A program made the translations under genes and the position numbers. This document shows, one piece after another, positions 9,095 to 20,272 of a DNA stretch of 38,433 nt. Within the stretch, counting starts at the first letter, position 1, and each line of letters starts with the position of its first letter. Source of the DNA: Candidatus Fredericiella danica (GTDB lineage: Bacteria; Chloroflexota; Anaerolineae; Caldilineales; Caldilineaceae). The DNA lies in contig JADJPH010000058.1 in assembly GCA_016713335.1 (NCBI GenBank), forward strand, positions 1 through 38,433, in the 5' to 3' direction. The notes beneath the pieces were generated by a model. It did not search any database, was not told the DNA's origin, and saw nothing but the letters and a program-made list of their open reading frames with translations.

Positions 9095-9970
9095 ATGGCA
9101 GCGTCGCGAGGACACGTATTGGGGGAATTGCTCGGGAACCTATTAGAGGAAACAGTCGAACCAATCCTTGCCAGTTTCTGTAAGGAAAACGGCTTATTCC
9201 TGGAACAAGAAAGGAAAGCAAGCGCAGCGCGATCCGGCAAATTGGTCACATGGAAAGACAAATATGGCAACGCCCACAATCTTGACTTTGTCATCGAGAG
9301 GAATGGGACCCCAGATCAACTAGGTCAACCAGTAGCATTCATTGAAGTCGCATGGCGTAGCTATACAAAGCATTCGCGTAACAAGGCCCAGGAGATACAA
9401 GCCGCCTTGTTACCCATCCGGGACACGCACGATTCAGACGCCCCATTCCTCGGGGTTGTTGTCGCAGGCGTCTTCACGGAACCAGCGTTGACCCAGCTCC
9501 GAACGTCCAAATTCAATGTTCTCTATTTTCCAATGAACACGATGACCGAAGCCTTTGCTGCAGTAGGTATCGACGTGCGCTTTGATGAGAAAACGTCCGA
9601 TGTCGAACTGGAGAAGCGTGTGGGTTGGGTCAAGGCGCTAATGTCAGAGCAGCGCGAGCGGGTTAAGCAGAACCTCTTACGACTTAATGAGAAGGAAATT
9701 ATTCGCTTTCAAAACGAACTGAAATCGTACTATCGCCGGATGGTGCAGTACGTTAGGGTGATTCCACTACATGGGAACTCGCAAGAATTCCGTAGTATTC
9801 GTGAGGCGGCGGATTTCCTGAATTCGTACGATGAATCTACCGGCGCGACGACTTTTCGAGAATACGACTTGCTCGTGGTCTATTCCAACGGCGACCGCAT
9901 TGAAGGAAGATTTCAGTCGAAGGAATCGGCAAATGTCTTGCTCGAGTATGTACGGGCAGGGTTGTCGTAA
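9095..9970 (+). CDS. Type II restriction endonuclease, PD-(D/E)xK-like
   Basis: 291-aa partner of the methyltransferase. A PD-(D/E)xK-like core is visible: NLDFVIERNG with D64, then AFIEVAWRSYTKHSRNKAQE with E84, K92 and K97. The usual ExK is replaced by EVA, and the lysine probably sits in the following helix (TKHSRNK), as in several restriction families. The rest is mostly helical with a charged middle region (SEQRERVKQNLLRLNEKEI). The recognition site is unknown. ATG 9095 begins one base after the methyltransferase stop, so the long upstream reading to 8918 lies inside that gene and is ignored. A DNA-repair nuclease is less likely given the pairing. Confidence 0.75.
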   Translation: MAASRGHVLGELLGNLLEETVEPILASFCKENGLFLEQERKASAARSGKLVTWKDKYGNAHNLDFVIERNGTPDQLGQPVAFIEVAWRSYTKHSRNKAQEIQAALLPIRDTHDSDAPFLGVVVAGVFTEPALTQLRTSKFNVLYFPMNTMTEAFAAVGIDVRFDEKTSDVELEKRVGWVKALMSEQRERVKQNLLRLNEKEIIRFQNELKSYYRRMVQYVRVIPLHGNSQEFRSIREAADFLNSYDESTGATTFREYDLLVVYSNGDRIEGRFQSKESANVLLEYVRAGLS

Positions 9971-9997
9971 GGGCAGGACATCGACGCCAACCCTGCA

Positions 9998-10026
9998 TTG
10001 ACTCTATGCATGCATAGTGTTACACT
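9998..10026 (+). promoter_or_regulatory. Strong promoter of the UbiA-like gene
   Basis: TTGACT (9998-10003) and TACACT (10021-10026) are separated by exactly 17 nt, and the spacer contains a perfect palindrome. The expected transcription start falls at about 10033-10034. Confidence 0.7.
10004..10017. promoter_or_regulatory. Palindromic operator inside the promoter spacer
   Basis: CTATGCATGCATAG is a perfect 14-bp palindrome filling most of the 17-nt spacer between the -35 and -10. A dimeric repressor bound here would block RNA polymerase. The regulator is not identifiable in the window. Confidence 0.55.
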
Positions 10027-10072
10027 CTCGCGCATGGGGGGAGGGCTTCTGCCTGCCAGTAACAGGTTGTCT

Positions 10073-10969
10073 ATGAACATAATCACAGATCCGATGCCAC
10101 CGGCGGTCGCACCTGACGTCGATCTGGCGATCGCAACTCCCCTAACCGAGTCTGAACATTCCCTGCACTGGGCGCTCCTGCGCACCATGCGCTACGATGT
10201 TGGTTTGGCTCTGGCCGCGCCGGCGGTCTACGGCAGCGTTGCCGGCTGGTGGGCATCCGGCTCCTTCTCCTGGATCACCTTTTCATTCTTCATCGTTGGC
10301 ATTGTGACCGCAGTCTTTGCGTATCAGGCCCTCGCGGCGGTTGCCGACAACGAAAACCGCCTTGCGGTGGATGCCAAGCCTGCCACCGATCTGCCGGATT
10401 CGCCCTTCACTTTGATCGCAGACGGCGCCCTGCCGCCTACCATGCTGGCAAGCATCGGCTACCTCTTGGCTACCCTCTCGGCGCTCTGTATGGCGTGGCT
10501 GGGACTCCTGGTCGGCTGGCCCGTCTTTTTCTTTGCCGGTCTGGGCGCACTGCTCATTGGCGCCACGTTGCTATCACCTGTTGCACTTGCAAAACGGGGG
10601 TTGGGTGAAGTTGCCGTTGCGATCTCATTTGGCATATTGCCGTTGCTGGCTGGCTTCTACGTCCAGGCGCAAAGCCTGAGCTGGATGCCGCTGGCGGGAG
10701 GCTTGCCGCTGGCGTGCTTCGCCTTCCTGGTGCTGCTTGACGGCGCGCTGTCAACCTGGCGCCGCGATTGGTTGATCCGCAAACGCACACTCCCGGTGAT
10801 CCTGGGTCCGGCGCGTGCGCTTGACCTGAGTGTCGTGGTCACGATGGCCGCCTACATCTCGATCCTGCTCACCGCCGTGCTGGCGCGGCTGCCGCTCTGG
10901 ACGTTGGCGGGGCTTGCGACGCTGCCCCTGGCGATGGGCGCGTTTGCCGATATCCGCGCCAGGATGTGA
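10073..10969 (+). CDS. UbiA-superfamily-like membrane prenyltransferase with degenerate motifs
   Basis: About eight or nine TM helices, matching the UbiA/MenA family, which attaches prenyl chains to aromatic acceptors. The first Asp-rich motif appears only as ADNENRLAVDAK, in place of NDxxDxxxD. The second is DGALSTWRRDWLIRKRTLPV followed by ILG, where RKRTLPVILG matches the conserved KRTLPVxLG of MenA-type enzymes but the preceding aspartates are partly lost. It may therefore be an inactive or altered-substrate member. Start: ATG 10073 has a weak AGG upstream. ATG 10034 (MGGGLLPAS) coincides with the predicted transcription start and would give a leaderless mRNA. The frame is intact. The adjoining ABC1 kinase hints at a quinone theme, but no quinone operon is seen. 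Confidence 0.6.
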   Translation: MNIITDPMPPAVAPDVDLAIATPLTESEHSLHWALLRTMRYDVGLALAAPAVYGSVAGWWASGSFSWITFSFFIVGIVTAVFAYQALAAVADNENRLAVDAKPATDLPDSPFTLIADGALPPTMLASIGYLLATLSALCMAWLGLLVGWPVFFFAGLGALLIGATLLSPVALAKRGLGEVAVAISFGILPLLAGFYVQAQSLSWMPLAGGLPLACFAFLVLLDGALSTWRRDWLIRKRTLPVILGPARALDLSVVVTMAAYISILLTAVLARLPLWTLAGLATLPLAMGAFADIRARM

Positions 10970-11097
10970 CCGCCGAAGATGGAAGGCGGCTGCGCGACTG
11001 CCGGCCAAGGCGGCGATCTGGACCCGCCGTCCTACTCTGCATTGCGCTCCTCGTCAGTCCACGCATCGGCTAGACCGGCGCACCGGCGCCCTTCGTC

Positions 11098-11640
11098 ATG
11101 GCTGCACGCACTTCCCCGCCTGTTCCGCTGACGCGTAAAGAATTCTACGATCTGACAGTCTACTGCCGCACCTACGCGCTCGAACTGGCGCGCTTCGACC
11201 AGCATCGGGTCAATTTGAAGGAGTGCAACCGCTTCAACGACTGGCTGGTGAAAGTAAAGCGCTATGATCGCCTCGCCGGTTCTTTGGCGGACATGAAACC
11301 TGCCCGGCCAATCGCACGCTGGCAGATCATTGTGATTCTCTTCATGGTGTGGCTGATTCTGCTCCTTGCCACCGCCGGGCAATTTGACCGCAACCTGGTG
11401 ATTGCGATGTCGATGGGCATGGCCGGAACGGTGATCCTGATTCTCTTTCTGCCCGAATCCCTCTATGGCACGACCATTGAGTTGCTGGATGGCAAGGTGC
11501 TACGCGTGGTCAATCTGTTGACGGAACTGCTCAATAGCGGAGAGTTGGGCTTCACCGATGCCGCCTACTTCAAGGCGCGCGAGAATCTGCAGATGGCGCA
11601 CGACGAGTTGCGCCAGCAGATTGATCTGGCGCATCGGTAA
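11098..11640 (+). CDS. Hypothetical protein with two TM helices
   Basis: Intact 180-aa protein. A soluble N-terminal region (about 1-70, rich in R and K) precedes two adjacent TM helices (WQIIVILFMVWLILLLATAG and VIAMSMGMAGTVILILFL). A cytoplasmic helical C-terminus follows (FKARENLQMAHDELRQQIDL). No family recognised. It lies 128 nt after the UbiA-like gene on the same strand, and its stop is 9 nt from the convergent ABC exporter end, with no obvious terminator between them. Confidence 0.65.
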   Translation: MAARTSPPVPLTRKEFYDLTVYCRTYALELARFDQHRVNLKECNRFNDWLVKVKRYDRLAGSLADMKPARPIARWQIIVILFMVWLILLLATAGQFDRNLVIAMSMGMAGTVILILFLPESLYGTTIELLDGKVLRVVNLLTELLNSGELGFTDAAYFKARENLQMAHDELRQQIDLAHR

Positions 11641-11649
11641 ACGCACACG

Positions 11650-13424
11650 TCATATCCTCGCAAAAATATCCCGATACGCCTGCGACTTCTCCATCAGCTC
11701 CTCATGTGCAGCCGGCGGCGGCGACGGCCTTTGCGGAGGACGACAATCTGGTCTGCCCAGCGGATCTGCGACAGCCGGTGTGTGATGAGGATGGTCGTGC
11801 GCCCTTCGCTGGCGCGCTCGATCGCCTGTTGAATTCGATCCTCGGTGGCGCTGTCGATGGCGCTGGTGGAGTCGTCAAGGATCAGGATCGCGGGATTGGT
11901 GAGGAAGGCGCGGGCCAGGGCGATGCGCTGGCGCTGGCCACCAGAGAGCGTCACCCCACGCTCGCCCACCACAGTCGCATAACCTTCAGGAAAACCGGTG
12001 ATGAACTCATGGGCCTGCGCGGCCTGCGCGGCGGTCTCGATTTCCTCCTGCGTCGCATCCGGTTTCCCAAAACTGATGTTGTCCGCAATCGAGCGGCTAA
12101 ACAGGAAGATATCTTGTTCAATGATCGAGATCTGCTGGCGGAGCGCAGCGAGATTCCACTCGTTCACATTGACGCCGTCGACGCGGATGGCGCCGCCCGT
12201 CACGTCGTAGATGCGATTGATCAGCTTGGCAACCGTGCTTTTGCCTGAGCCGGTCTGCCCAACAAGCGCCAATGTCTGTCCAGCCCGCAGCGTAAAGCTG
12301 ACATCTTCCAGTGAAGCAGCGCCTTCGGCTTCCGGGTCGCCGCTATAGTGAAAAGTCACCTGATCGAAGGCGATTTCCCCCCGCATCGGTTCGGCATAGC
12401 CAGCTTCGTTCTGGTCGACGACCGGGGCATGGCGGATGAGTTCAAGGATGCGCCGGGCGCTCGACATGCCAGACGCCACCTGCGAGTAGGCGAAGAGGGA
12501 GGTGAATACGGGAAAATCAAAAAGCGCAATCAGCCCCATGTAGGCAACCACATCACCTACGGTCAGTAAGCCCTGGGCGTACAGATAGAGTGCCTGGCCC
12601 AGCGCAAACGCCGCGGCCAGTCCAAGCAACAACAGCGGGAGAAAGCGCGCCTCGACTCGTCCCTGTGCAACCGCCGCGTCGCGCACAGCGGCCGCATTCT
12701 GGGTGAAGCGGGCAATTTCGGCCTCCTCCTGCGCAGCGCCTTTCACGGTCGCAATGCCTTCGACCGCTTCCGTCAACCCAGCATTCATGTTGCCAAAGGC
12801 GCGCCGGACTTGTGCCGTGACCGGGCCCAGTGACCGTAAATAGTGCACCATGGCAAGCGCGTACCCGATCGCAAAGAGCAAAGGGGTAAGGATGAGCGTG
12901 ATGTGGTAGCGCGGCGCCACCAGGATCGGCATCAGCAGAAAGACCGCCGACCCAATCACAAGGTTCAGACCTGGCGCCATCATCAAGGCCAGTTCACGCA
13001 CGTCATTGGTGGCGCGCGCCATGATCTCACCCGTGGCCAGGCTGTCATGAAAGCCCATGCTTTTGCCGAGCAGGGATCCGTAGAGTTCTTGCCGCGTGTC
13101 GCGCTCCAACCGCTGGCCCAGCGTCTCGCTACCGAAATTGCGTGCCAGTTGCAGCCCGGAACGGATTGTCTGGCTCACCACCAGCAGAACCGCAGCGATC
13201 CATAGCCCATTCAGGTTGGCCGGCGTTCCCGTGATGGCATCGAACGCCTGACCCGTAAAGATGGGGATTGCCGCCGCCAGCCCCGCATTGCCAATGGCGC
13301 CGAGCAACATGACGCCGACCAACAGCCAGTTGCGGCGCACGTGCGAGAAGATCCAGCGCGCGGGGCCACGGGTGTCGGTTGTCCAGGTTTGGACGACGGA
13401 AAATTCACTCTTGAGCATGGTCAT
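11650..13424 (-). CDS. ABC exporter half-transporter (TM domain fused to ATPase), frameshift near the 3' end
   Basis: ABC-type exporter of the MsbA/LmrA class, about 590 aa. Residues 30-320 form the six-helix membrane domain. The ATPase shows Walker A GQTGSGKST (about 387), the signature LSGGQRQRIALAR (about 490), Walker B ILILDDSTSAID (about 515) and the switch histidine in LITHRLSQ (about 541). The residue after the Walker B aspartate is Asp instead of the catalytic Glu, as in the degenerate site of some heterodimeric exporters, so a partner elsewhere is plausible. The frame runs off near 11705 in a GC-rich CCG repeat. The corrected end reads HEELMEKSQAYRDIFARI with its stop at 11650-11652. 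The start is ATG 13424 or 13418. Substrate unknown. Confidence 0.88.
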
Positions 13425-13543
13425 TGGCGCAGAGCATCTACATACACATGAATCACAGGCACGACGGGGTTGAGCTTAACATAGACGGTGCGCCGCGGGA
13501 AACCGGGCGCTTGGGGGTAATCGTTGAAATCCTGGATGCGCAC
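13421..13543 (-). CDS. Possible 40-aa leader protein coupled to the ABC exporter
   Basis: A short reading from GTG 13543 (RIQDFNDYPQAPGF, then RTVYVKLNPVVPVIHVYVDAL) ends with TGA 13421-13423, overlapping the exporter ATG as ATGA. The overlap suggests translational coupling. The residue pattern looks protein-like, but there is no clear ribosome binding site, and the frame stays open about 80 nt further upstream, so it could be the 3' end of a damaged gene. Function unknown. Confidence 0.35.
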   Translation of the reverse strand: MRIQDFNDYPQAPGFPRRTVYVKLNPVVPVIHVYVDALRQ

Positions 13544-13606
13544 CTGCGGTGGTTTTGGGCATCGTCTGTTCGTTCTTCGTCCCCCAAAAACGTGATATCT
13601 CGAAAT

Positions 13607-13636
13607 TTGCCATTTATTGTCGCAGCGATCTAGACT
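13607..13636 (+). promoter_or_regulatory. Putative promoter of the RHS gene
   Basis: TTGCCA (13607-13612) and TAGACT (13631-13636) with an 18-nt spacer lie in the divergent gap between the ABC exporter and the RHS gene, about 85 nt before the RHS ATG. Confidence 0.4.
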
Positions 13637-13720
13637 GAATTCACGTTAAGTTCGCCGACCCCGGCCCCGAATGGCACGTATTGGCCTTTCCCACCGACGG
13701 TCTTTCCTGAAAGACAAGCT

Positions 13721-16700
13721 ATGTCATCGCTTCTGTTTCCGCGCGCCCGCGCGGCGGCCAAGCTGCGCCGTGGCCTGGCCACGCTCGTGATTATCGCCCT
13801 ACTCCTGCCCCCAGCGCTGCTGGTGGATGCCTTCCCCGCCGCCGCCGTGACCGCTCCCACCCTGACCACACCAGCGAGCATACCACTCGATCGGCCGCTG
13901 ACGTCCAGTCCGGTCACCCCGAGCCAGAACGACACGGATCCCCCCGCCGGTGAACCACTCCCCGTGGTGGGTTTTCCGGCGCCGGTGGCCCTGGAATTGA
14001 CCAGCAGCCAGGCGGTGGTTGCCCCGGGCGCGGTCGTGACGGTGACGGTGCACGTCGCCCCGGCCGCCGGTGACCTGCCGCATGGTTTGCGCCTGACGGT
14101 GGCGCGGATGCCTGGCGTGAGCCTGGTGGATGCGGCCGCCGGGGCGGACGTAACTCTGCCGGCGCTTGCCGGCGGGTCCACATGGACGCAGGTGCTGCCA
14201 GTGGTCGTGGACGGCGCCGACCCGTTGGCGTAGGTGGACGCCACCATCACCGGTGACGGCTATCTGCCGGTGACGCAACGGCTGTGGTTGGGGGTAGTGG
14301 ACGCCGCACCACCGGCGCAGGCGGGGATCGCGACGGCCACCGTCGGCGCCAACGGCGTGACCATGCGCGGGGCAGATCAGCGCGTGACATTGGCGGCGCC
14401 TACGGCCGCACTGCCACTGGGCGCACAGGTGAACTATGTTTTGCGTTGGGATTGGCGGGATCCGGCCCCACCGGCCACCCCCCGCCCCACGCCGGATCCG
14501 AACGAGGCGACGCCACCCGCCCCCGGCGCGGCGGCCGTAACGCTCTTTCTGCCGCAGGTGCAGTTGGCCGCCGTAGACCAGACCCTGGCGGCCATGCCCA
14601 TGGATGCAATGGCGCCGCCGGCCGGCACGGACCCCAGCTACGCCCCCACCGCCGAAACTAAGGTGGGCGTGACCGACGACGGCAGCAACGTGCCGGTGCT
14701 CAACGAAGGCGGCGTCAGCTTCTTTGCGCTGTGGGAAATCACCGCCACGGCCCCGCTGACCACGCCGGCGAACCCCGCCCTGGCGGCCGCCATTGCCACG
14801 GAACCGACTTCGATCCACTGGCTGGGGGCCGAAGCACTGCTGGTGGTGGGCGTGGGGGATTTGACGGCCGCCGGCGTGAACCCGGACACGCTGCACCTGT
14901 GGACCCGCGACCGCAACGACCAGCCGTGGCGGGAGGTGCCCAGCCGCTATGACGTCGAGGCACAGGTGCTGCGCGCCTGGCTGCCGCACTTCACGCAGGT
15001 GGGTTTAGGCCAGGGCTTGACGGTGGGCGACACGCTGCCCAATGTCAGCGCCTTCACCACCGACGCGCTCACCGGCGCAGCCACGGTGCACATCCCCATC
15101 GAGACACCGGCCGGGCTGGGTGGGCTGGCCCCCGCCTTGAGCGTCAGCTACTCCAGCATCGTCATGGACGACCTCTACCGCACGGCCGGCGCCGGCACGG
15201 CGAAAACGCCGACGGGACCGCTCGGTTTGGGGTGGAGTCTCAACGGCGTGAGCTATGTGGAGCGCACCGGCGGCAGTTTGGATGACGACACGCCGATGCC
15301 CAACAAGCAGTTTGCGGTGGTGCTCAACGGCGTGCGCGCCGGGCTGAACTATGTTGACGGCGCATGGCGCACCAATCCCGCCACCTTCGCCCAGGTGGCA
15401 TGGCAGTATGACCAGGCGCCCAACAGTGCGGACCGGGGCAACTGGATCATCACCACGACGCAGGGCATCCGCTATGAGTTCGGCGATGTGATGACCGCCA
15501 TCCCGCTCACGGCGACAAACACGCTTCCCTTCTCCGCCACCAGCGCCAACGCCACCTTTCTGCCGCAAAAGACCGGCGGCGACACGTACCGGCTCAACCG
15601 GCGTTGGTACCTGCGCCAGGCGACCGACCGCTTCGGCAATCAACTGGCAGTGCACTACCGGGGCGAAGCGGCGTATGAACGCTGCAATGTCGAAGCCGAC
15701 TGGGAACAGGATGGCACAAACTGGTACACCAGCGCCATCGACCCGGCGGAAATCCTGTGGAGCGGGCAGGGCGGCGTCTACGCCTTGCGCGTGCGCTTCA
15801 CCTATGATGGCGCAGATCGCAGCGACGCCTACACCTTTGGGTCCGGGGACAACGATTGTGAGCAGGCGTTCTTTGGGGTGCGGAATCGGCTGACGGCGGT
15901 GGATGTGCAGTACAACGACTTCAGCACCTCCAACAACTGGCACACGTTGCGTCGCTATCAGTTTGGCCAGAGCTACACCGGCACCAGCCCCAACCGGCTC
16001 ACGCTCAACCAGGTGGAGGAGGTGGGGAGTAATGGGACGGTGCAGTGGCGCGACAGCTTCACCTACCAGGTGAGCAACCCCAACCAGATCTGGCTGCAAA
16101 GCGCCAGTAATGGGGCAGGTGGCCAGGTGGCGTACGGCTATGCCAGCTACCGGGTGTCGTGCAGCAACGGCACGTGCCAACAAGGCGACCTGCGCCGGGC
16201 GGTGGCGTTGGCCACGACCTACGATGGGTTGGGCAACAAATCCGCCACGCAGTACACCTACGGCCCGGCGAACCAGGCGGGGGCCGAGTGGGGCGTCGTG
16301 AGCGACGATGGCTCCTTCCTGGGCTACATGGAAGCGGATGTCACCCACTATGACCTGGTCAGTGCGAGCAGCACGGGGCTGGGCGGGCAGTTGCAGTATG
16401 AGCGGCTGTTTTCGTACACGGATGGCGCCGGCGAAGCACGCGATAACCCGGACCCGCGCGCCGGGCGGCAACGGCGGCGGCAGGTGTGGGCCAACCAGGG
16501 GGCGGCGAGCGGCCCGGCCATGTTAACCGAGGAGACGGTGGTCCAGGCGTACTGGTGGGAGCATGGCGGCTGGAACGAGCAGACGCCGGTAACGACGTCA
16601 TGGAAAATGGTGAACAATGATGCGGTCTTCCCCGGCGCGTGGATCCGGGAGGAGCAGCGCACGACGACCCAGGTGGATGGCAGCAACACCAGCGTGGCCT

Positions 16701-19700
16701 CGCAGCAGTACAGCTATGCGACGGCGCAACAGGGGAATGGCCAGTATGGCAACCGGACCCACGTCCTCGACCTGGCCGATGGCCAACTCCAGCGCACGAC
16801 CGTCACCGAGTACTTCCCGAACCCAACCTACAACCTGGTCAACCTGCCGGCGCGGGTGACGGTGCTGGACAGCAGCGGCGTGTGCCAAAGCGAGGTGCGC
16901 ACGCTGTACGGGGCGCAGTTCGTGAACAACGGCTACAGCCCGACGAATCTGGCCGCCTATGCCACGCCGCCACAATGGCCGCGGGTGATGCGCACGCAGC
17001 AACGGTTGCAGGGCGGCTGCACCACGGTGGCGACGGTGGGGGACCGCGACGCGAGCTGGGCGGTGACGCAGCAGACGTACGACCAGTATGGCCAGCCCAC
17101 GGTGACGCGCGCTTTGGGCGAGAGCGTCACGGCCGACGCGATTATGACCACCACCTACGACAGCGTGTATCACACGTTCCCGGTGGCGCAGGCGACGGGC
17201 ACGGCGCCGGTGCTCCAGGCGACGGCGGCGTATTATGGTGCGGGGGTGGCAACCGCGAATAATCCATATGCCTTCTGGGGCGCGTTAGCGGAGTACTGTG
17301 CGCCCAACGGGGTCTGCACGCGGCAGGCGTACGATGAATTCGGCCGCCGCACCTTCCGCTGGGCGGGCATGCAGCACACCGATAATTGGGACACGACCCC
17401 AGATGCGGCGAAAAGCGCCACGGTGCGCTGGGATTACCGGGACCCGTTCGCCAACCCCGGCTACCAGACGACCTCGGTGGCGGAATGGCATGCCCCGCGC
17501 TGCACCGGCAATTTCGTGCGGCGGCGCTATAATGGGTTGGGCCAACTGGTGCAGGAGCAGCGGCCGGATGAGAAGCTGGGCGTACAGCTTCGATGACTGC
17601 ACCGTGGCGCAAAATCTGGCGGAGGTCGACGTAGACTACTTGTATGACGGGTTGGGGCGCCAGATCCGCACCGGCGTGCCGCACGCCACGACGGCGAGTT
17701 GGGTGAACCGGGCGGCCAACTGGAGCGACGGCTACACCAGCACGCAGTATGACGCCACGGGCCGCGTGACGCAGGTGACGGCGTATAACGGCAACGTGCA
17801 AGATTATTACTACGGCAGCCGGGCCAGTTGGGTGATTGCGAAAGGGCGGGATGGCGAAGGCGACCGCGTGGTCAGTTGGCAGCAGACGGATGGGTTGGGC
17901 AAGGTGCGCAGCGTGCGTAGCTACAACCCAGTGGGTACGACGGGTACTTGGACCGTGGAGGGCGAAGTGGGGTTGACCCACGATGTGCTGGGCAACCTGG
18001 TGGCGGTGCACCAGCCGACGGGGCACACGACGACCATGACCTATGACATGGCGGGCCGCAAGTTGTCCATGACTGACCCGGACCTGGGGGCATGGGATTA
18101 TGAATACACCCGTCGGGGGCAACTGACCAAACAAACCGATGCTTGCGCCAACGTCACGGCCTTGACCTATGATGCGCTGGACCGGCTGCGCGTGCAGACG
18201 GTGACGGCGGGCAATGACGCGGATTGCCGGACGACACCGGCGGCGGGCGCGAGCGTCAACTACACCTACACCTACGACGTGGGCCAGGCGGCGCTGGGAC
18301 AACTGACCGGCGTGCGCGCCAGCGACGGCAGCTACAGCAAGAACCTGCTCTACGATGCTGATGGCCGGGTGCGGGCGGAAGGCATCGCCATCTTCGGCTC
18401 CATCAACTACACGACGAGCTACACCTATGACGCCTACCAACGGTTAGTGGTGACCACCTATCCGGGCGGCGAGAAGGTGCGGGTGGGGTACAACAGCATG
18501 GGGCTGCCGGAGACGCTGACGAGCACGGCGGTGATCTCGCCGCTGGTGAGCGGGGTGGATTACGATGCGGCAGGGCGGCCGGTGACGTTGAACCTCGCCG
18601 GTGGCTGGCTGCAGCGGACGCAGCGGTATGGGCCGTGGAACACCAGTGGAAAGCAGGGTGGCCAGTTGCTGGGCATCACGGTGACGCAGGGCAGCAGTGT
18701 GGTCGCCGCGCTCGGCTACACCTACGATGCCTTTGGCAACGTGCACACGCAACAGGAAAGCGGCAGTACGCCCCTCACCTTCGGTTACGACGACCAGCAC
18801 CGACTGACGAGCGCCTACGGCCAGAGCTACGCCTACGACAGCGCCGGGCGCATGCTTCTGTTTGAAGGCGGCAGCAACTTCACCTTTGACAGCGTGCACC
18901 CGCATGCCGTGAACACGGTGAACGGCGTCGACCGCTACGACTACGATGCCAACGGCAACCTCATCCGCCGCAACAAGGGGTTGGCGGCGAGCCAGGTGTT
19001 GACCTGGACGGCGGACAACCGGTTGGCGACGGTGCAGAGCAGCACCCTGACCGAGCGTTACGCCTACGCCCCGGATGGGGAGCGCATCTGGAAAGAGACC
19101 AACGGGGCGGTGACGCGCACGCCGTTTGCGCACTACGAAGTCGAAGTGGCGAGCAACACCGTCACCCGCTACTACTCCTTTGGCGGGCAGCTGATTGCGA
19201 TGCGCCAGGGGAGTGCCCAACCGACCTACCTGCACACCGATGCATTGGGCAGCGTGGTGGCCACGTCGCCCGTGGGCGGCAGCACGAGCGCCCTCCAGCG
19301 CTACTGTGGCTACGGGCGCCTGCGCAGCGCCGGGAGTGGTGGCACCTGGAATTGCGGGACTACCGCCAATCTCTTCGCCACCGACCGCACCTACACCGGG
19401 CAGCAGGCGGATGGCACCGGCTTGATGTACTACCACGCCCGCTACTACGACCCCGCCGCCGGGCAATTCATCAGCCCGGACACGCTCGTGCCGGATCCCA
19501 CCAACGTGATGGATTACAAGCGATATGCTTACGCCAGGAAACCCGCTAAATCAAATTGATCTTACCGGTCATGAAACTACAAAACCGGAATGGTGGCCTG
19601 ATTGGTTACCATATACCCTGGATCTGCCCGATGGGCTGACACCTGAAGCATTTGACACGTGGATCGCCGAAAACAACATCTACACTGCGTTTGGGGCACG

Positions 19701-20254
19701 CCAAAGGTTGCGGGCCCCAAGGGACCCAATATGCCGCGGGTGGCGAAACTTCATTCGGTTTAGGCTATATGCTGAACGTGCGTTCGGGCGACATTGTGTA
19801 CACAGTGTACGAATCTGTCGGTGCGGGCACAGGCACGCCCGACATTGGGCTCGGGTATCATGGAGGAGTTACGTTTGTGGCAGGCGCCGGACCGACGCAA
19901 GCTTACGAGTCGCTTCTGGGGTTGTCGCGCTACTCGGCAATAAGTGGCGAACTTGAAGTACTGCCGTTTGAGGTCGGCGGAACGGCAATTGTAAACAAGG
20001 CAATTAATAACTTGGGTGATCAAGATATCGTAGTTCCAGGCAATACGTATATTGATCCGTTCTATCAGAGGAGCGTTGACGCATTATCGCTAAATTTTGG
20101 TGGTGGGCTCGATGCCTTGTCCATACCATTCCAGCAACCTGCCATACCTGCAGACCTAAAAGTGTCTACGGGTCTACAAAAGACTGTCGGCACATGGTCT
20201 TATAACATATATGCTCCATTACGCAGTCTTTTGAGAGACCTGAGTAGTTGGTAG
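13721..20254 (+). CDS. Giant RHS/YD-repeat protein with SpvB/TcB-like N-terminal half and variable C-terminal domain
   Basis: About 2170 aa when frames are joined. It begins with a signal peptide (basic start, then LATLVIIALLLPPALLVDAF). A Pro/Ala/Thr-rich adhesin-like region follows, then a SpvB/TcdB-like module (SVSYSSIVMDD and PLGLGWSLNGV), then the long series of YD repeats (YDAxGR, TYDALDRL, YTYDAFGN). The RHS core closes with the hallmark GLMYYHARYYDPAAGQFISP followed by DTLVPDP (near 19420-19500). Such proteins form a cocoon that encloses a C-terminal effector. Breaks: an in-frame TAG at 14231-14233 where CAG would fit, frameshifts near 17590 and 19530, and one in the C-terminal domain near 19690-19720. 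The C-terminal domain is listed separately. Genes behind it look like immunity and displaced-tip parts. Confidence 0.88.
19540..20254 (+). other. RHS variable C-terminal domain CT1 (putative effector, type unknown)
   Basis: Begins right after the core end YAYAR and the junction NPLNQIDLTGH, where RHS toxins switch from conserved core to variable tip. It continues with PEWWPDWLPYTLDLP. After a frame break it reads a Gly-rich stretch (GGETSFGLGYMLNVRSGDI) with many alternating hydrophobic residues, more like a beta-rich barrel or pore than a known nuclease. GC content drops clearly relative to the core, as expected for a shuffled tip. No toxin family recognised. It ends in LRDLSSW and a TAG at 20252-20254. 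Confidence 0.6.
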
Positions 20255-20272
20255 CCATGAGATGGGGCGCAG

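Noticed and set aside
13799..19466. Long minus-strand open frames opposite the RHS gene (up to 488 aa)
   Set aside because: They mirror a GC-rich repetitive coding strand, show no domain or start signals and break where the RHS frame continues.
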